A DNA stretch of 64,000 bases from Pisaster brevispinus (lineage: Eukaryota > Echinodermata > Asteroidea > Forcipulatida > Asteriidae). Within the stretch, counting starts at the first letter, position 1. Each line of letters begins with the position of its first letter. Below, piece by piece: positions 1 to 12,400 of this stretch. Below the pieces are notes generated by a model. It saw only the letters and a list, made by a program, of their open reading frames with translations, did not search any database and had not been told where the DNA came from. The stretch lies in NCBI GenBank assembly GCA_023634235.1, contig JAMKCF010000153.1:1-64000 (forward strand), written 5' to 3'. Made by a program: the position numbers and the translations under genes.

Positions 1-3000
1 CTCGCCCCGCCTAGAAAATCGTCAGAGACACGGATCCACGACGAGGTGGAAGCCCTGAATGGTGGCTTTCCCAGTGGTGGAAAACTTGTGCAAATCCGAT
101 GTTGTTATGGGTGTGATTTGACCCTCATTGTAATTCATTTCGTTTCTTCTCTTTTGTGTGTGCAGCTCCCCCCTCTGTGTACAAAAATCCCACAGAAGAT
201 GCTTTTGAAGCGCTTTCGGAGTGTCCCCCGTCCTGCAGGCCATTTCCGGTTACAAAGATGGTGCACATCGGCCCAAAAAAGGCTAATTTTCGGGTGCAGT
301 GATATTCAAGGCACACTCAGGTACAAATTTCGTCTCTCTGGCATTTTCTAGTTCATGAGTTATTCTCGAACTGAGCTCGGGTGTTGTTTCAAATCATTCT
401 CTCGGATGGACATGTCTTGCCTTTGTTGTTGCTCGGTCCCCGGCGCGTGGGCTAATTTGCCGGATGGTTGTAGCCCTATTCCTGGGCCGCTCGCCCCGCC
501 TAGAAAATCGTCAGAGACACGGATCCACGACGAGGTGAGAGCCCTGAATGGTGGGCTTTCCAGTGGTGGTAAAACTTGTGCAAATCCGATGTTGTTATGG
601 GGTGTGATTTGACCCTCATTGTAATTCATTTCGTTTCTTCTTTTTGTGTGTGCAGCTCCCCCCTCTGTGTACAAAAATCCCACTGAAGATGCTTTTGAAG
701 CGCTTTCGGAGTGTCCCCGCCTGCAGGCCATTTCCGGTACAAAGATGGTGCACATCGGCCCAAAAAGGCTAATTTTCGGGTGCAGTGATATTCAAGGCAC
801 ACTCAGGTACAAATTTCGTCTCTCTGGCATTTCTAGTTCATGAGTTATTCTCGAACTGAGCTCGGGTGTTGTTTTCAAAATCATTCTTCGGATGGACATG
901 TCTTGCCTTTGTTGTTGCTCGGCCCCGGCGCGTGGGCTAATTTGCCGGTGGTTGTAGCCCTATTCCGGGGCCCGCTCGCCCCGCCTAGAAAATCGTCAGA
1001 GACACGGATCCACGACGAGGTGAGAGCCTGAATGGTGGCTTTCCAGTGGTGGAAAACTTGTGCAAATCCGATGTTGTTATGGGTGTGATTTGACCCTCAT
1101 TGTAATTCATTTCGTTTCTTCTTTTTGTGTGTGCAGCTCCCCCCTCTGTGTACAAAAATCCCACTGAAGATGCTTTTGAAGCGCTTTCGGAGTGTCCCGC
1201 CTGCAGGCATTTCCGGTACAAAGATGGTGCACATCGGCCCAAAAAAGGCTAATTTTCGGGTGCAGTGATATTCAAGGCACACTCAGGTACAAATTTCGTC
1301 TCTCTGGCATTTCTAGTTCATGAGTTATTCTCGAACTGAGCTCGGGTGTTGTTTCAAATCATTCTTCGGATGGACATGTCTTGCCTTTGTTGTTGCTCGG
1401 CCCCGGCGCGTGGGCTAATTTGCCGGTGGTTGTAGCCCTATTCCGGGGCCGCTCGCCCCGCCTAGAAAAATCGTCAGAGACACGGATCCACGACGAGGTG
1501 AGAGAGCCCTGAATGGTGGCTTTCCAGTGTGGAAAACTTGTGCAAATCCGATGTTGTTATGGGTGTGATTTGACCCTCATTGTAATTCATTTCGTTTCTT
1601 TCTTTTTGTGTGTGCAGCTCCCCCCTCTGTGTACAAAAATCCCACTGAAGATGCTTTTGAAGCGCTTTCGGAGTGTCCCCGCCTGCAGGCCATTTCCGGT
1701 ACAAAGATGGTGCACATCGGCCCAAAAAAGCTAATTTTCGGGTGCAGTGATATTCAAGGCACACTCAGGTACAAATTTCGTCTCTCTGGCATTTCTAGTT
1801 CATGAGTTATTCTCGAACTGAGCTCGGGTGTTGTTTCAAATCATTCTTCGGATGGACATGTCTTGCCTTTGTTGTTGCTCGGCCCCGGCGCGTGGGCTAA
1901 TTTGCCGGTGGTTGTAGCCCTATTCCGGGGCCGCTCGCCCCGCCTAGAAAATCGTCAGAGACACGGATCCACGACGAGGTGAGAGCCCTGAATGGTGGCT
2001 TTCCAGTGGTGGAAAACTTGTGCAAATCCGATGTTGTTATGGGTGTGATTTGACCCTCATTGTAATTCCATTTCGTTTCTTCTTTTGTGTGTGCAGCTCC
2101 CCCCTCTGTGTACAAAAATCCCACTGAAGATGCTTTTGAAGCGCTTTCGGAGTGTCCCCGCCTGCAGGCCATTTCCGGTACAAAGATGGTGCACATCGGC
2201 CCAAAAAGGCTAATTTTCGGGTGCAGTGATATTCAAGGCACACTCAGGTACAAATTTCGTCTCTCTGGCATTTCTAGTTCATGAGTTATTCTCGAACTGA
2301 GCTCGGGTGTTGTTTCAAATCATTCTTCGAATGGACATGTCTTGCCTTTGTTGTTGCTCGGCCCCGGCGCGTGGGCTAATTGCCGGTGGTTGTAGCCCTA
2401 TTCCGGGGCCGCTCGCCCCGCCTAGAAAATCGTCAGAGACACGGATCCACGACGAGGTGAGAGCCTGAATGGTGGCTTTCCAGTGGTGGAAAACTTGTGC
2501 AAATCCGATGTTGTTATGGGTGTGATTTGACCCTCATTGTAATTCATTTCGTTTCTTCTTTTTGTGTGTGCAGCTCCCCCCTCTGTGTACAAAAATCCCA
2601 CTGAAGATGCTTTTGAAGCGCTTTCGGAGTGTCCCCGCCTGCAGGCCATTTCCGGTACAAAGATGGTGCACATCGGCCCAAAAAGGCTAATTTTCGGGTG
2701 CAGTGATATTCAAGGCACACTCAGGTACAAATTTCGTCTCTCTGGCATTTCTAGTTCATGAGTTATTCTCGAACTGAGCTCGGGTGTTGTTTCAAATCAT
2801 TCTTCGAATGGACATGTCTTGCCTTTGTTGTTGCTCGGCCCCGGCGCGTGGGCTAATTTGCCGGTGGTTTGTAGCCCTATTCCGGGGCCGCTCGCCCCGC
2901 CTAGAAAATCGTCAGAGACACGGATCCACGACGAGGTGAGAGCCCTGAATGGTGGCTTTCCAGTGGTGGAAAACTTGTGCAAATCCGATGTTGTTATGGG

Positions 3001-6000
3001 TGTGATTTGACCCCTCATTGTAATTCATTTCGTTTCTTCTTTTTGTGTGTGCAGCTCCCCCCCTCTGTGTACAAAAATCCCACTGAAGATGCTTTTGAAG
3101 CGCTTTCGGAGTGTCCCGCCTGCAGGCCCATTTTCCGGTACAAAGATGGTGCACATCGGCCCAAAAAGGCTAATTTTCGGGTGCAGTGATATTCAAGGCA
3201 CACTCAGGTACAAATTTCGTCTCTCTGGCATTTCTAGTTCATGAGTTATTCTCGAACTGAGCTCGGGTGTTGTTTCAAATCATTCTTCGAATGGACATGT
3301 CTTGCCTTTGTTGTTGCTCGGCCCCGGCGCGTGGGCTAATTTGCCGGTGGTTGTAGCCCTATTCCGGGGCCGCTCGCCCCGCCTAGAAAATCGTCAGAGA
3401 CACGGATCCACGACGAGGTGAGAGCCCTGAATGGTGGGCTTTCCAGTGGTGGAAAACTTGTGCAAATCCGATGTTGTTATGGGTGTGATTTGACCCTCAT
3501 TGTAATTCATTTCGTTTCTTCTTTTTGTGTGTGCAGCTCCCCCCTCTGTGTACAAAAATCCCACTGAAGTTGCTTTTGAAGCGCTTCGGAGTGTCCCCGC
3601 CTGCAGGCCATTTCCGGTACAAAGATGGTGCACATCGGCCCAAAAAAGGCTAATTTTCGGGTGCAGTGATATTCAAGGCACACTCAGGTACAAATTTCGT
3701 CTCTCTGGCATTTCTAGTTCATGAGTTATTCTCGAACTGAGCTCGGGTGTTGTTTCAAATCATTCTTCGAATGGACATGTCTTGCCTTTGTTGTTGCTCG
3801 GCCCCGGCGCGTGGGCTAATTTGCCGGTGGTTGTAGCCCTATTCCGGGGCCGCTCGCCCCGCCTAGAAAATCGTCAGAGACACGGATCCACGACGAGGTG
3901 AGAGCCCTGAATGGTGGCTTTCCAGTGGTGGAAAAACTTGTGCAAATCCGATGTTGTTATGGGTGTGATTTGACCCTCATTGTAATTCATTTCGTTTCTT
4001 CTTTTTGTGTGTGCAGCCTCCCCCCTCTGTGTACAAAAATCCCACTGAAGATGCTTTTGAAGCGCTTTCGGAGTGTCCCCGCCTGCAGGCCATTTCCGGT
4101 ACAAAGATGGTGCACATCGGCCCAAAAAGGCTAATTTTCGGGTGCAGTGATATTCAAGGCACACTCAGGTACAAATTTCGTCTCTCTGGCATTTCTAGTT
4201 CATGAGTTATTCTCGAACTGAGCTCGGGTGTTGTTTCAAATCATTCTTCGAATGGACATGTCTTGCCTTTGTTGTTGCTCGGCCCCGGCGCGTGGGCTAA
4301 TTTGCCGGTGGTTGTAGCCCTATTCCGGGGCCCGCTCGCCCCGCCTAGAAAATCGTCAGAGACACGGATCCACGACGAGGTGAGAGCCCTGAATGGTGGC
4401 TTTCCAGTGGTGGAAAACTTGTGCAAATCCGATGTTGTTATGGGTGTGATTTGACCCTCATTGTAATTCATTTCGTTTCTTCTTTTTGTGTGTGCAGCTC
4501 CCCCCTCTGTGTACAAAAATCCCACTGAAGATGCTTTTGAAGCGCTTTCGGAGTGTCCCCCGCCTGCAGGCCATTTCCGGTACAAAGATGGTGCACATCG
4601 GCCCAAAAAGGCTAATTTTCGGGTGCAGTGATATTCAAGGCACACTCAGGTACAAATTTCGTCTCTCTGGCATTTCTAGTTCATGAGTTATTCTCGAATC
4701 TGAGCTCGGGTGTTTGTTTCAAATCATTCTTCGAATGGACATGTCTTGCCTTTGTTGTTGCTCGGCCCCGGCGCGTGGGCTAATTTGCGGTGGTTGTAGC
4801 CCTATTCCGGGGCCGCTCGCCCCGCCTAGAAAATCGTCAGAGACACGGATCCACGACGAGGTGAGAGCCCTGAATGGTGGCTTTCCAGTGGTGGAAAACT
4901 TGTGCAAAATCCGATGTTGTTATGGGTGTGATTTGACCCCTCATTGTAATTCATTTCGTTTCTTCTTTTTGTGTGTGCAGCTCCCCCCTCTGTGTACAAA
5001 AATCCCACTGAAGATGCTTTTGAAGCGCTTTCGGAGTGTCCCCCGCCTGCAGGCCATTTCCGGTACAAAGATGGTGCACATCGGCCCAAAAAGGCTAATT
5101 TTCGGGTGCAGTGATATTCAAGGCACACTCAGGTACAAATTTCGTCTCTCTGGCATTTCTAGTTCATGAGTTATTCTCGAACTGAGCTCGGGTGTTGTTT
5201 CAAATCATTCTTCGAATGGACATGTCTTGCCTTTGTTGTTGCTCGGCCCCGGCGCGTGGGCTAATTTGCCGGTGGTTGTAGCCCTATTCCGGGGCCGCTC
5301 GCCCGCCTAGAAAATCGTCAGAGACACGGATCCACGACGAGGTGAGAGCCCTGAATGGTGGCTTTCCAGTGGTGGAAAACTTGTGCAAATCCGATGTTGT
5401 TATGGGTGTGATTTGACCCTCATTGTAATTCATTTCGTTTCTTCTTTTTGTGTGTGCAGCTCCCCCCTCTGTGTACAAAAAATCCCACTGAAGATGCTTT
5501 TGAAGCGCTTTCGGAGTGTCCCCGCCTGCAGGCGCATTTCCGGTACAAAGATGGTGCACATCGGCCCAAAAAGGCTAATTTTCGGGTGCAGTGATATTCA
5601 AGGCACACTCAGGTACAAATTTCGTCTCTCTGGCATTTCTAGTTCATGAGTTATTCTCGAACTGAGCTCGGGTGTTGTTTCAAATCATTCTTCGAATGGA
5701 CATGTCTTGCCTTTGTTGTTGCTCGCCCCGGCGCGTGGGCTAATTTGCCGGTGGTTGTAGCCCTATTCCGGGCCGCTCGCCCCGCCTAGAAAATCGTCAG
5801 AGACACGGATCCACGACGAGGTGAGAGCCCTGAATGGTGGCTTTCCAGTGGTGGAAAACTTGTGCAAATCCGATGTTGTTATGGGTGTGATTTGACCCTC
5901 ATTGTAATTCATTTCGTTTCTTCTTTTTGTGTGTGCAGCTCCCCCCTCTGTGTACAAAAATCCCACTGAAGATGCTTTTGAAGCGCTTTCGGAGTGTCCC

Positions 6001-7130
6001 CGCCTGCAGGCCATTTCCGGTACAAAGATGGTGCACATCGGCCAAAAAGGCTAATTTTCGGGTGCAGTGATATTCAAGGCACACTCAGGTACAAATTTCG
6101 TCTCTGCTGGCATTTCTAGTTCATGAGTTATTCTCGAACTGAGCTCGGGTGTTGTTTCAAATCATTCTTCGAATGGACATGTCTTGCCTTTGTTGTTGCT
6201 CGGCCCCGGCGCGTGGGCTAATTTGCCGGTGGTTGTAGCCCTATTCCGGGGCCGCTCGCCCCGCCTAGAAAATCGTCAGAGACACGGATCCACGACGAGG
6301 TGAGAGCCCTGAATGGTGGCTTTCCAGTGGTGGAAAACTTGTGCAAAATCGATGTTGTTATGGGTGTGATTTGACCCTCATTGTAATTCATTTCGTTTCT
6401 TCTTTTTTGTGTGTGCAGCTCCCCCCTACTGTGTACAAAAATCCCACTGAAGATGTCTTTTGAAGCGCTTTCGGAGTGTCCCCGCCTGCAGGCCATTTCC
6501 GGTACAAAGATGGTGCACATCGGCCCAAAAAGGCTAATTTTCGGGTGCAGTGATATTCGAAGGCACACTCAGGTACAAATTTCGTCTCTCTGGCATTTCT
6601 AGTTCATGAGTTATTCTCGAACTGAGCTCGGGTGTTGTTTCAAATCATTCTTCGAATGGACATGTCTTGCCTTTGTTGTTGCTCGGCCCCGGCGCGTGGG
6701 CTAATTTGCCGGTGGTTGTAGCCCTATTCCGGGGCCGCTCGCCCCCGCCTAGAAAAATCGTCAGAGACACGGATCCACGACGAGGTGAGAGCCCTGAATG
6801 GTGGCTTTCCAGTGGTGGAAAACTTGTGCAAATCCGATGTTGTTATGGGTGTGATTTGACCCTCATTGTAATTCATTTCGTTTCTTCTTTTTGTGTGTGC
6901 AGCTCCCCCCTCTGTGTACAAAAATCCCACTGAAGATGCTTTTGAAGCGCTTTCGGAGTGTCCCCGCCTGCAGGCCATTTCCGGTACAAAGATGGTGCAC
7001 ATCGGCCCAAAAAGGCTAATTTTCGGGTGCAGTGATATTCAAGGCACACTCAGGTACAAATTTCGCTCTCTCTGGCATTTCTAGTTCATGAGTTATTCTC
7101 GAACTGAACTGAGCTCGGGTGTTGTTTCAA
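1..7130. repeat. Noisy half of array 1 (indel-rich monomers)
   Basis: In this part nearly every monomer carries private one-base gains or losses, mostly in runs of C, G, A or T (for example CCC/CCCC before GCCTGCAGG, AAAA/AAAAA in the CCTAGAAAATCG phrase, GG/GGG in GGTGGCTTTCC). The right half lacks them. Homopolymer-centred private indels are typical of uncorrected long reads, so I infer sequencing or assembly error rather than old age. True satellite ageing would give substitutions as well, and these are rare here. Confidence 0.75.
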
Positions 7131-9124
7131 ATCATTCTTCGGATGGACATGTCTTGCCTTTGTTGTTGCTCGGCCCCGGCGCGTGGGCTAATTTGCCGGT
7201 GGTTGTAGCCCTATTCCGGGGCCGCTCGCCCCGCCTAGAAAATCGTCAGAGACACGGATCCACGACGAGGTGAGAGCCCTGAATGGTGGCTTTCCAGTGG
7301 TGGAAAACTTGTGCAAATCCGATGTTGTTATGGGTGTGATTTGACCCTCATTGTAATTCATTTCGTTTCTTCTTTTTGTGTGTGCAGCTCCCCCCTCTGT
7401 GTACAAAAATCCCACTGAAGATGCTTTTGAAGCGCTTTCGGAGTGTCCCCGCCTGCAGGCCATTTCCGGTACAAAGATGGTGCACATCGGCCCAAAAAGG
7501 CTAATTTTCGGGTGCAGTGATATTCAAGGCACACTCAGGTACAAATTTCGTCTCTCTGGCATTTCTAGTTCATGAGTTATTCTCGAACTGAGCTCGGGTG
7601 TTGTTTCAAATCATTCTTCGGATGGACATGTCTTGCCTTTGTTGTTGCTCGGCCCCGGCGCGTGGGCTAATTTGCCGGTGGTTGTAGCCCTATTCCGGGG
7701 CCGCTCGCCCCGCCTAGAAAATCGTCAGAGACACGGATCCACGACGAGGTGAGAGCCCTGAATGGTGGCTTTCCAGTGGTGGAAAACTTGTGCAAATCCG
7801 ATGTTGTTATGGGTGTGATTTGACCCTCATTGTAATTCATTTCGTTTCTTCTTTTTGTGTGTGCAGCTCCCCCCTCTGTGTACAAAAATCCCACTGAAGA
7901 TGCTTTTGAAGCGCTTTCGGAGTGTCCCCGCCTGCAGGCCATTTCCGGTACAAAGATGGTGCACATCGGCCCAAAAAGGCTAATTTTCGGGTGCAGTGAT
8001 ATTCAAGGCACACTCAGGTACAAATTTCGTCTCTCTGGCATTTCTAGTTCATGAGTTATTCTCGAACTGAGCTCGGGTGTTGTTTCAAATCATTCTTCGG
8101 ATGGACATGTCTTGCCTTTGTTGTTGCTCGGCCCCGGCGCGTGGGCTAATTTGCCGGTGGTTGTAGCCCTATTCCGGGGCCGCTCGCCCCGCCTAGAAAA
8201 TCGTCAGAGACACGGATCCACGACGAGGTGAGAGCCCTGAATGGTGGCTTTCCAGTGGTGGAAAACTTGTGCAAATCCGATGTTGTTATGGGTGTGATTT
8301 GACCCTCATTGTAATTCATTTCGTTTCTTCTTTTTGTGTGTGCAGCTCCCCCCTCTGTGTACAAAAATCCCACTGAAGATGCTTTTGAAGCGCTTTCGGA
8401 GTGTCCCCGCCTGCAGGCCATTTCCGGTACAAAGATGGTGCACATCGGCCCAAAAAAGCTAATTTTCGGGTGCAGTGATATTCAAGGCACACTCAGGTAC
8501 AAATTTCGTCTCTCTGGCATTTCTAGTTCATGAGTTATTCTCGAACTGAGCTCGGGTGTTGTTTCAAATCATTCTTCGGATGGACATGTCTTGCCTTTGT
8601 TGTTGCTCGGCCCCGGCGCGTGGGCTAATTTGCCGGTGGTTGTAGCCCTATTCCGGGGCCGCTCGCCCCGCCTAGAAAATCGTCAGAGACACGGATCCAC
8701 GACGAGGTGAGAGCCCTGAATGGTGGCTTTCCAGTGGTGGAAAACTTGTGCAAATCCGATGTTGTTATGGGTGTGATTTGACCCTCATTGTAATTCATTT
8801 CGTTTCTTCTTTTTGTGTGTGCAGCTCCCCCCTCTGTGTACAAAAATCCCACTGAAGATGCTTTTGAAGCGCTTTCGGAGTGTCCCCGCCTGCAGGCCAT
8901 TTCCGGTACAAAGATGGTGCACATCGGCCCAAAAAGGCTAATTTTCGGGTGCAGTGATATTCAAGGCACACTCAGGTACAAATTTCGTCTCTCTGGCATT
9001 TCTAGTTCATGAGTTATTCTCGAACTGAGCTCGGGTGTTGTTTCAAATCATTCTTCGAATGGACATGTCTTGCCTTTGTTGTTGCTCGGCCCCGGCGCGT
9101 GGGCTAATTTGCCGGTGGTTGTAG

Positions 9125-9185
9125 CCCTATTCCGGGGCCGCTCGCCCCGCCTAGAAAATCGTCAGAGACACGGATCCACGACGAG
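9125..9185 (+). other. Exon-like block A of the 479-bp monomer (representative copy)
   Basis: This is one representative of a 61-bp block found in every array-1 monomer. It is preceded by GGTGGTTGTAG, an AG acceptor-like end, and followed by the donor-like GAG|GTGAGA. The frame that starts directly after the AG has a TAG after nine codons in this array. The same frame is open in the transitional monomer at 51 kb, where it reads PYSVATRHADIIVGDKEPRR. In the 450-bp array the corresponding segment reads PYFQDAGLAYKMV onward but has lost the GT donor. I infer a decayed exon, but it could be chance splice-like text. Confidence 0.3.
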
Positions 9186-9303
9186 GTGAGAGCCCTGAAT
9201 GGTGGCTTTCCAGTGGTGGAAAACTTGTGCAAATCCGATGTTGTTATGGGTGTGATTTGACCCTCATTGTAATTCATTTCGTTTCTTCTTTTTGTGTGTG
9301 CAG

Positions 9304-9454
9304 CTCCCCCCTCTGTGTACAAAAATCCCACTGAAGATGCTTTTGAAGCGCTTTCGGAGTGTCCCCGCCTGCAGGCCATTTCCGGTACAAAGATGGTGCA
9401 CATCGGCCCAAAAAGGCTAATTTTCGGGTGCAGTGATATTCAAGGCACACTCAG
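9304..9454 (+). other. Exon-like block B of the 479-bp monomer (representative copy)
   Basis: This representative 151-bp block is preceded by a pyrimidine-rich tract ending TGTGTGTGCAG and followed by CTCAG|GTACAAAT. One frame is fully open across it and reads SVYKNPTEDAFEALSECP, then LQAISGTKMVHIGPK, then RLIFGCSDIQGTLR. The 450-bp monomer has the same frame with 47 aligned codons. The 479-bp type has extra C residues just after the AG, making the block 151 rather than 144 bp and spoiling its divisibility by three. I do not recognise the protein family. It looks like a captured exon that now travels as satellite; current expression is unproven. Confidence 0.4.
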
Positions 9455-12400
9455 GTACAAATTTCGTCTCTCTGGCATTTCTAGTTCATGAGTTATTCTC
9501 GAACTGAGCTCGGGTGTTGTTTCAAATCATTCTTCGAATGGACATGTCTTGCCTTTGTTGTTGCTCGGCCCCGGCGCGTGGGCTAATTTGCCGGTGGTTG
9601 TAGCCCTATTCCGGGGCCGCTCGCCCCGCCTAGAAAATCGTCAGAGACACGGATCCACGACGAGGTGAGAGCCCTGAATGGTGGCTTTCCAGTGGTGGAA
9701 AACTTGTGCAAATCCGATGTTGTTATGGGTGTGATTTGACCCTCATTGTAATTCATTTCGTTTCTTCTTTTTGTGTGTGCAGCTCCCCCCTCTGTGTACA
9801 AAAATCCCACTGAAGATGCTTTTGAAGCGCTTTCGGAGTGTCCCCGCCTGCAGGCCATTTCCGGTACAAAGATGGTGCACATCGGCCCAAAAAGGCTAAT
9901 TTTCGGGTGCAGTGATATTCAAGGCACACTCAGGTACAAATTTCGTCTCTCTGGCATTTCTAGTTCATGAGTTATTCTCGAACTGAGCTCGGGTGTTGTT
10001 TCAAATCATTCTTCGAATGGACATGTCTTGCCTTTGTTGTTGCTCGGCCCCGGCGCGTGGGCTAATTTGCCGGTGGTTGTAGCCCTATTCCGGGGCCGCT
10101 CGCCCCGCCTAGAAAATCGTCAGAGACACGGATCCACGACGAGGTGAGAGCCCTGAATGGTGGCTTTCCAGTGGTGGAAAACTTGTGCAAATCCGATGTT
10201 GTTATGGGTGTGATTTGACCCTCATTGTAATTCATTTCGTTTCTTCTTTTTGTGTGTGCAGCTCCCCCCTCTGTGTACAAAAATCCCACTGAAGATGCTT
10301 TTGAAGCGCTTTCGGAGTGTCCCCGCCTGCAGGCCATTTCCGGTACAAAGATGGTGCACATCGGCCCAAAAAGGCTAATTTTCGGGTGCAGTGATATTCA
10401 AGGCACACTCAGGTACAAATTTCGTCTCTCTGGCATTTCTAGTTCATGAGTTATTCTCGAACTGAGCTCGGGTGTTGTTTCAAATCATTCTTCGAATGGA
10501 CATGTCTTGCCTTTGTTGTTGCTCGGCCCCGGCGCGTGGGCTAATTTGCCGGTGGTTGTAGCCCTATTCCGGGGCCGCTCGCCCCGCCTAGAAAATCGTC
10601 AGAGACACGGATCCACGACGAGGTGAGAGCCCTGAATGGTGGCTTTCCAGTGGTGGAAAACTTGTGCAAATCCGATGTTGTTATGGGTGTGATTTGACCC
10701 TCATTGTAATTCATTTCGTTTCTTCTTTTTGTGTGTGCAGCTCCCCCCTCTGTGTACAAAAATCCCACTGAAGATGCTTTTGAAGCGCTTTCGGAGTGTC
10801 CCCGCCTGCAGGCCATTTCCGGTACAAAGATGGTGCACATCGGCCCAAAAAGGCTAATTTTCGGGTGCAGTGATATTCAAGGCACACTCAGGTACAAATT
10901 TCGTCTCTCTGGCATTTCTAGTTCATGAGTTATTCTCGAACTGAGCTCGGGTGTTGTTTCAAATCATTCTTCGAATGGACATGTCTTGCCTTTGTTGTTG
11001 CTCGGCCCCGGCGCGTGGGCTAATTTGCCGGTGGTTGTAGCCCTATTCCGGGGCCGCTCGCCCCGCCTAGAAAATCGTCAGAGACACGGATCCACGACGA
11101 GGTGAGAGCCCTGAATGGTGGCTTTCCAGTGGTGGAAAACTTGTGCAAATCCGATGTTGTTATGGGTGTGATTTGACCCTCATTGTAATTCATTTCGTTT
11201 CTTCTTTTTGTGTGTGCAGCTCCCCCCTCTGTGTACAAAAATCCCACTGAAGATGCTTTTGAAGCGCTTTCGGAGTGTCCCCGCCTGCAGGCCATTTCCG
11301 GTACAAAGATGGTGCACATCGGCCCAAAAAGGCTAATTTTCGGGTGCAGTGATATTCAAGGCACACTCAGGTACAAATTTCGTCTCTCTGGCATTTCTAG
11401 TTCATGAGTTATTCTCGAACTGAGCTCGGGTGTTGTTTCAAATCATTCTTCGAATGGACATGTCTTGCCTTTGTTGTTGCTCGGCCCCGGCGCGTGGGCT
11501 AATTTGCCGGTGGTTGTAGCCCTATTCCGGGGCCGCTCGCCCCGCCTAGAAAATCGTCAGAGACACGGATCCACGACGAGGTGAGAGCCCTGAATGGTGG
11601 CTTTCCAGTGGTGGAAAACTTGTGCAAATCCGATGTTGTTATGGGTGTGATTTGACCCTCATTGTAATTCATTTCGTTTCTTCTTTTTGTGTGTGCAGCT
11701 CCCCCCTCTGTGTACAAAAATCCCACTGAAGATGCTTTTGAAGCGCTTTCGGAGTGTCCCCGCCTGCAGGCCATTTCCGGTACAAAGATGGTGCACATCG
11801 GCCCAAAAAGGCTAATTTTCGGGTGCAGTGATATTCAAGGCACACTCAGGTACAAATTTCGTCTCTCTGGCATTTCTAGTTCATGAGTTATTCTCGAACT
11901 GAGCTCGGGTGTTGTTTCAAATCATTCTTCGAATGGACATGTCTTGCCTTTGTTGTTGCTCGGCCCCGGCGCGTGGGCTAATTTGCCGGTGGTTGTAGCC
12001 CTATTCCGGGGCCGCTCGCCCCGCCTAGAAAATCGTCAGAGACACGGATCCACGACGAGGTGAGAGCCCTGAATGGTGGCTTTCCAGTGGTGGAAAACTT
12101 GTGCAAATCCGATGTTGTTATGGGTGTGATTTGACCCTCATTGTAATTCATTTCGTTTCTTCTTTTTGTGTGTGCAGCTCCCCCCTCTGTGTACAAAAAT
12201 CCCACTGAAGATGCTTTTGAAGCGCTTTCGGAGTGTCCCCGCCTGCAGGCCATTTCCGGTACAAAGATGGTGCACATCGGCCCAAAAAGGCTAATTTTCG
12301 GGTGCAGTGATATTCAAGGCACACTCAGGTACAAATTTCGTCTCTCTGGCATTTCTAGTTCATGAGTTATTCTCGAACTGAGCTCGGGTGTTGTTTCAAA

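Noticed and set aside
1..7130. Ancient, independently evolving monomers on the left of array 1
   Set aside because: The differences are nearly all private homopolymer indels with almost no substitutions, which fits sequencing error better than age.
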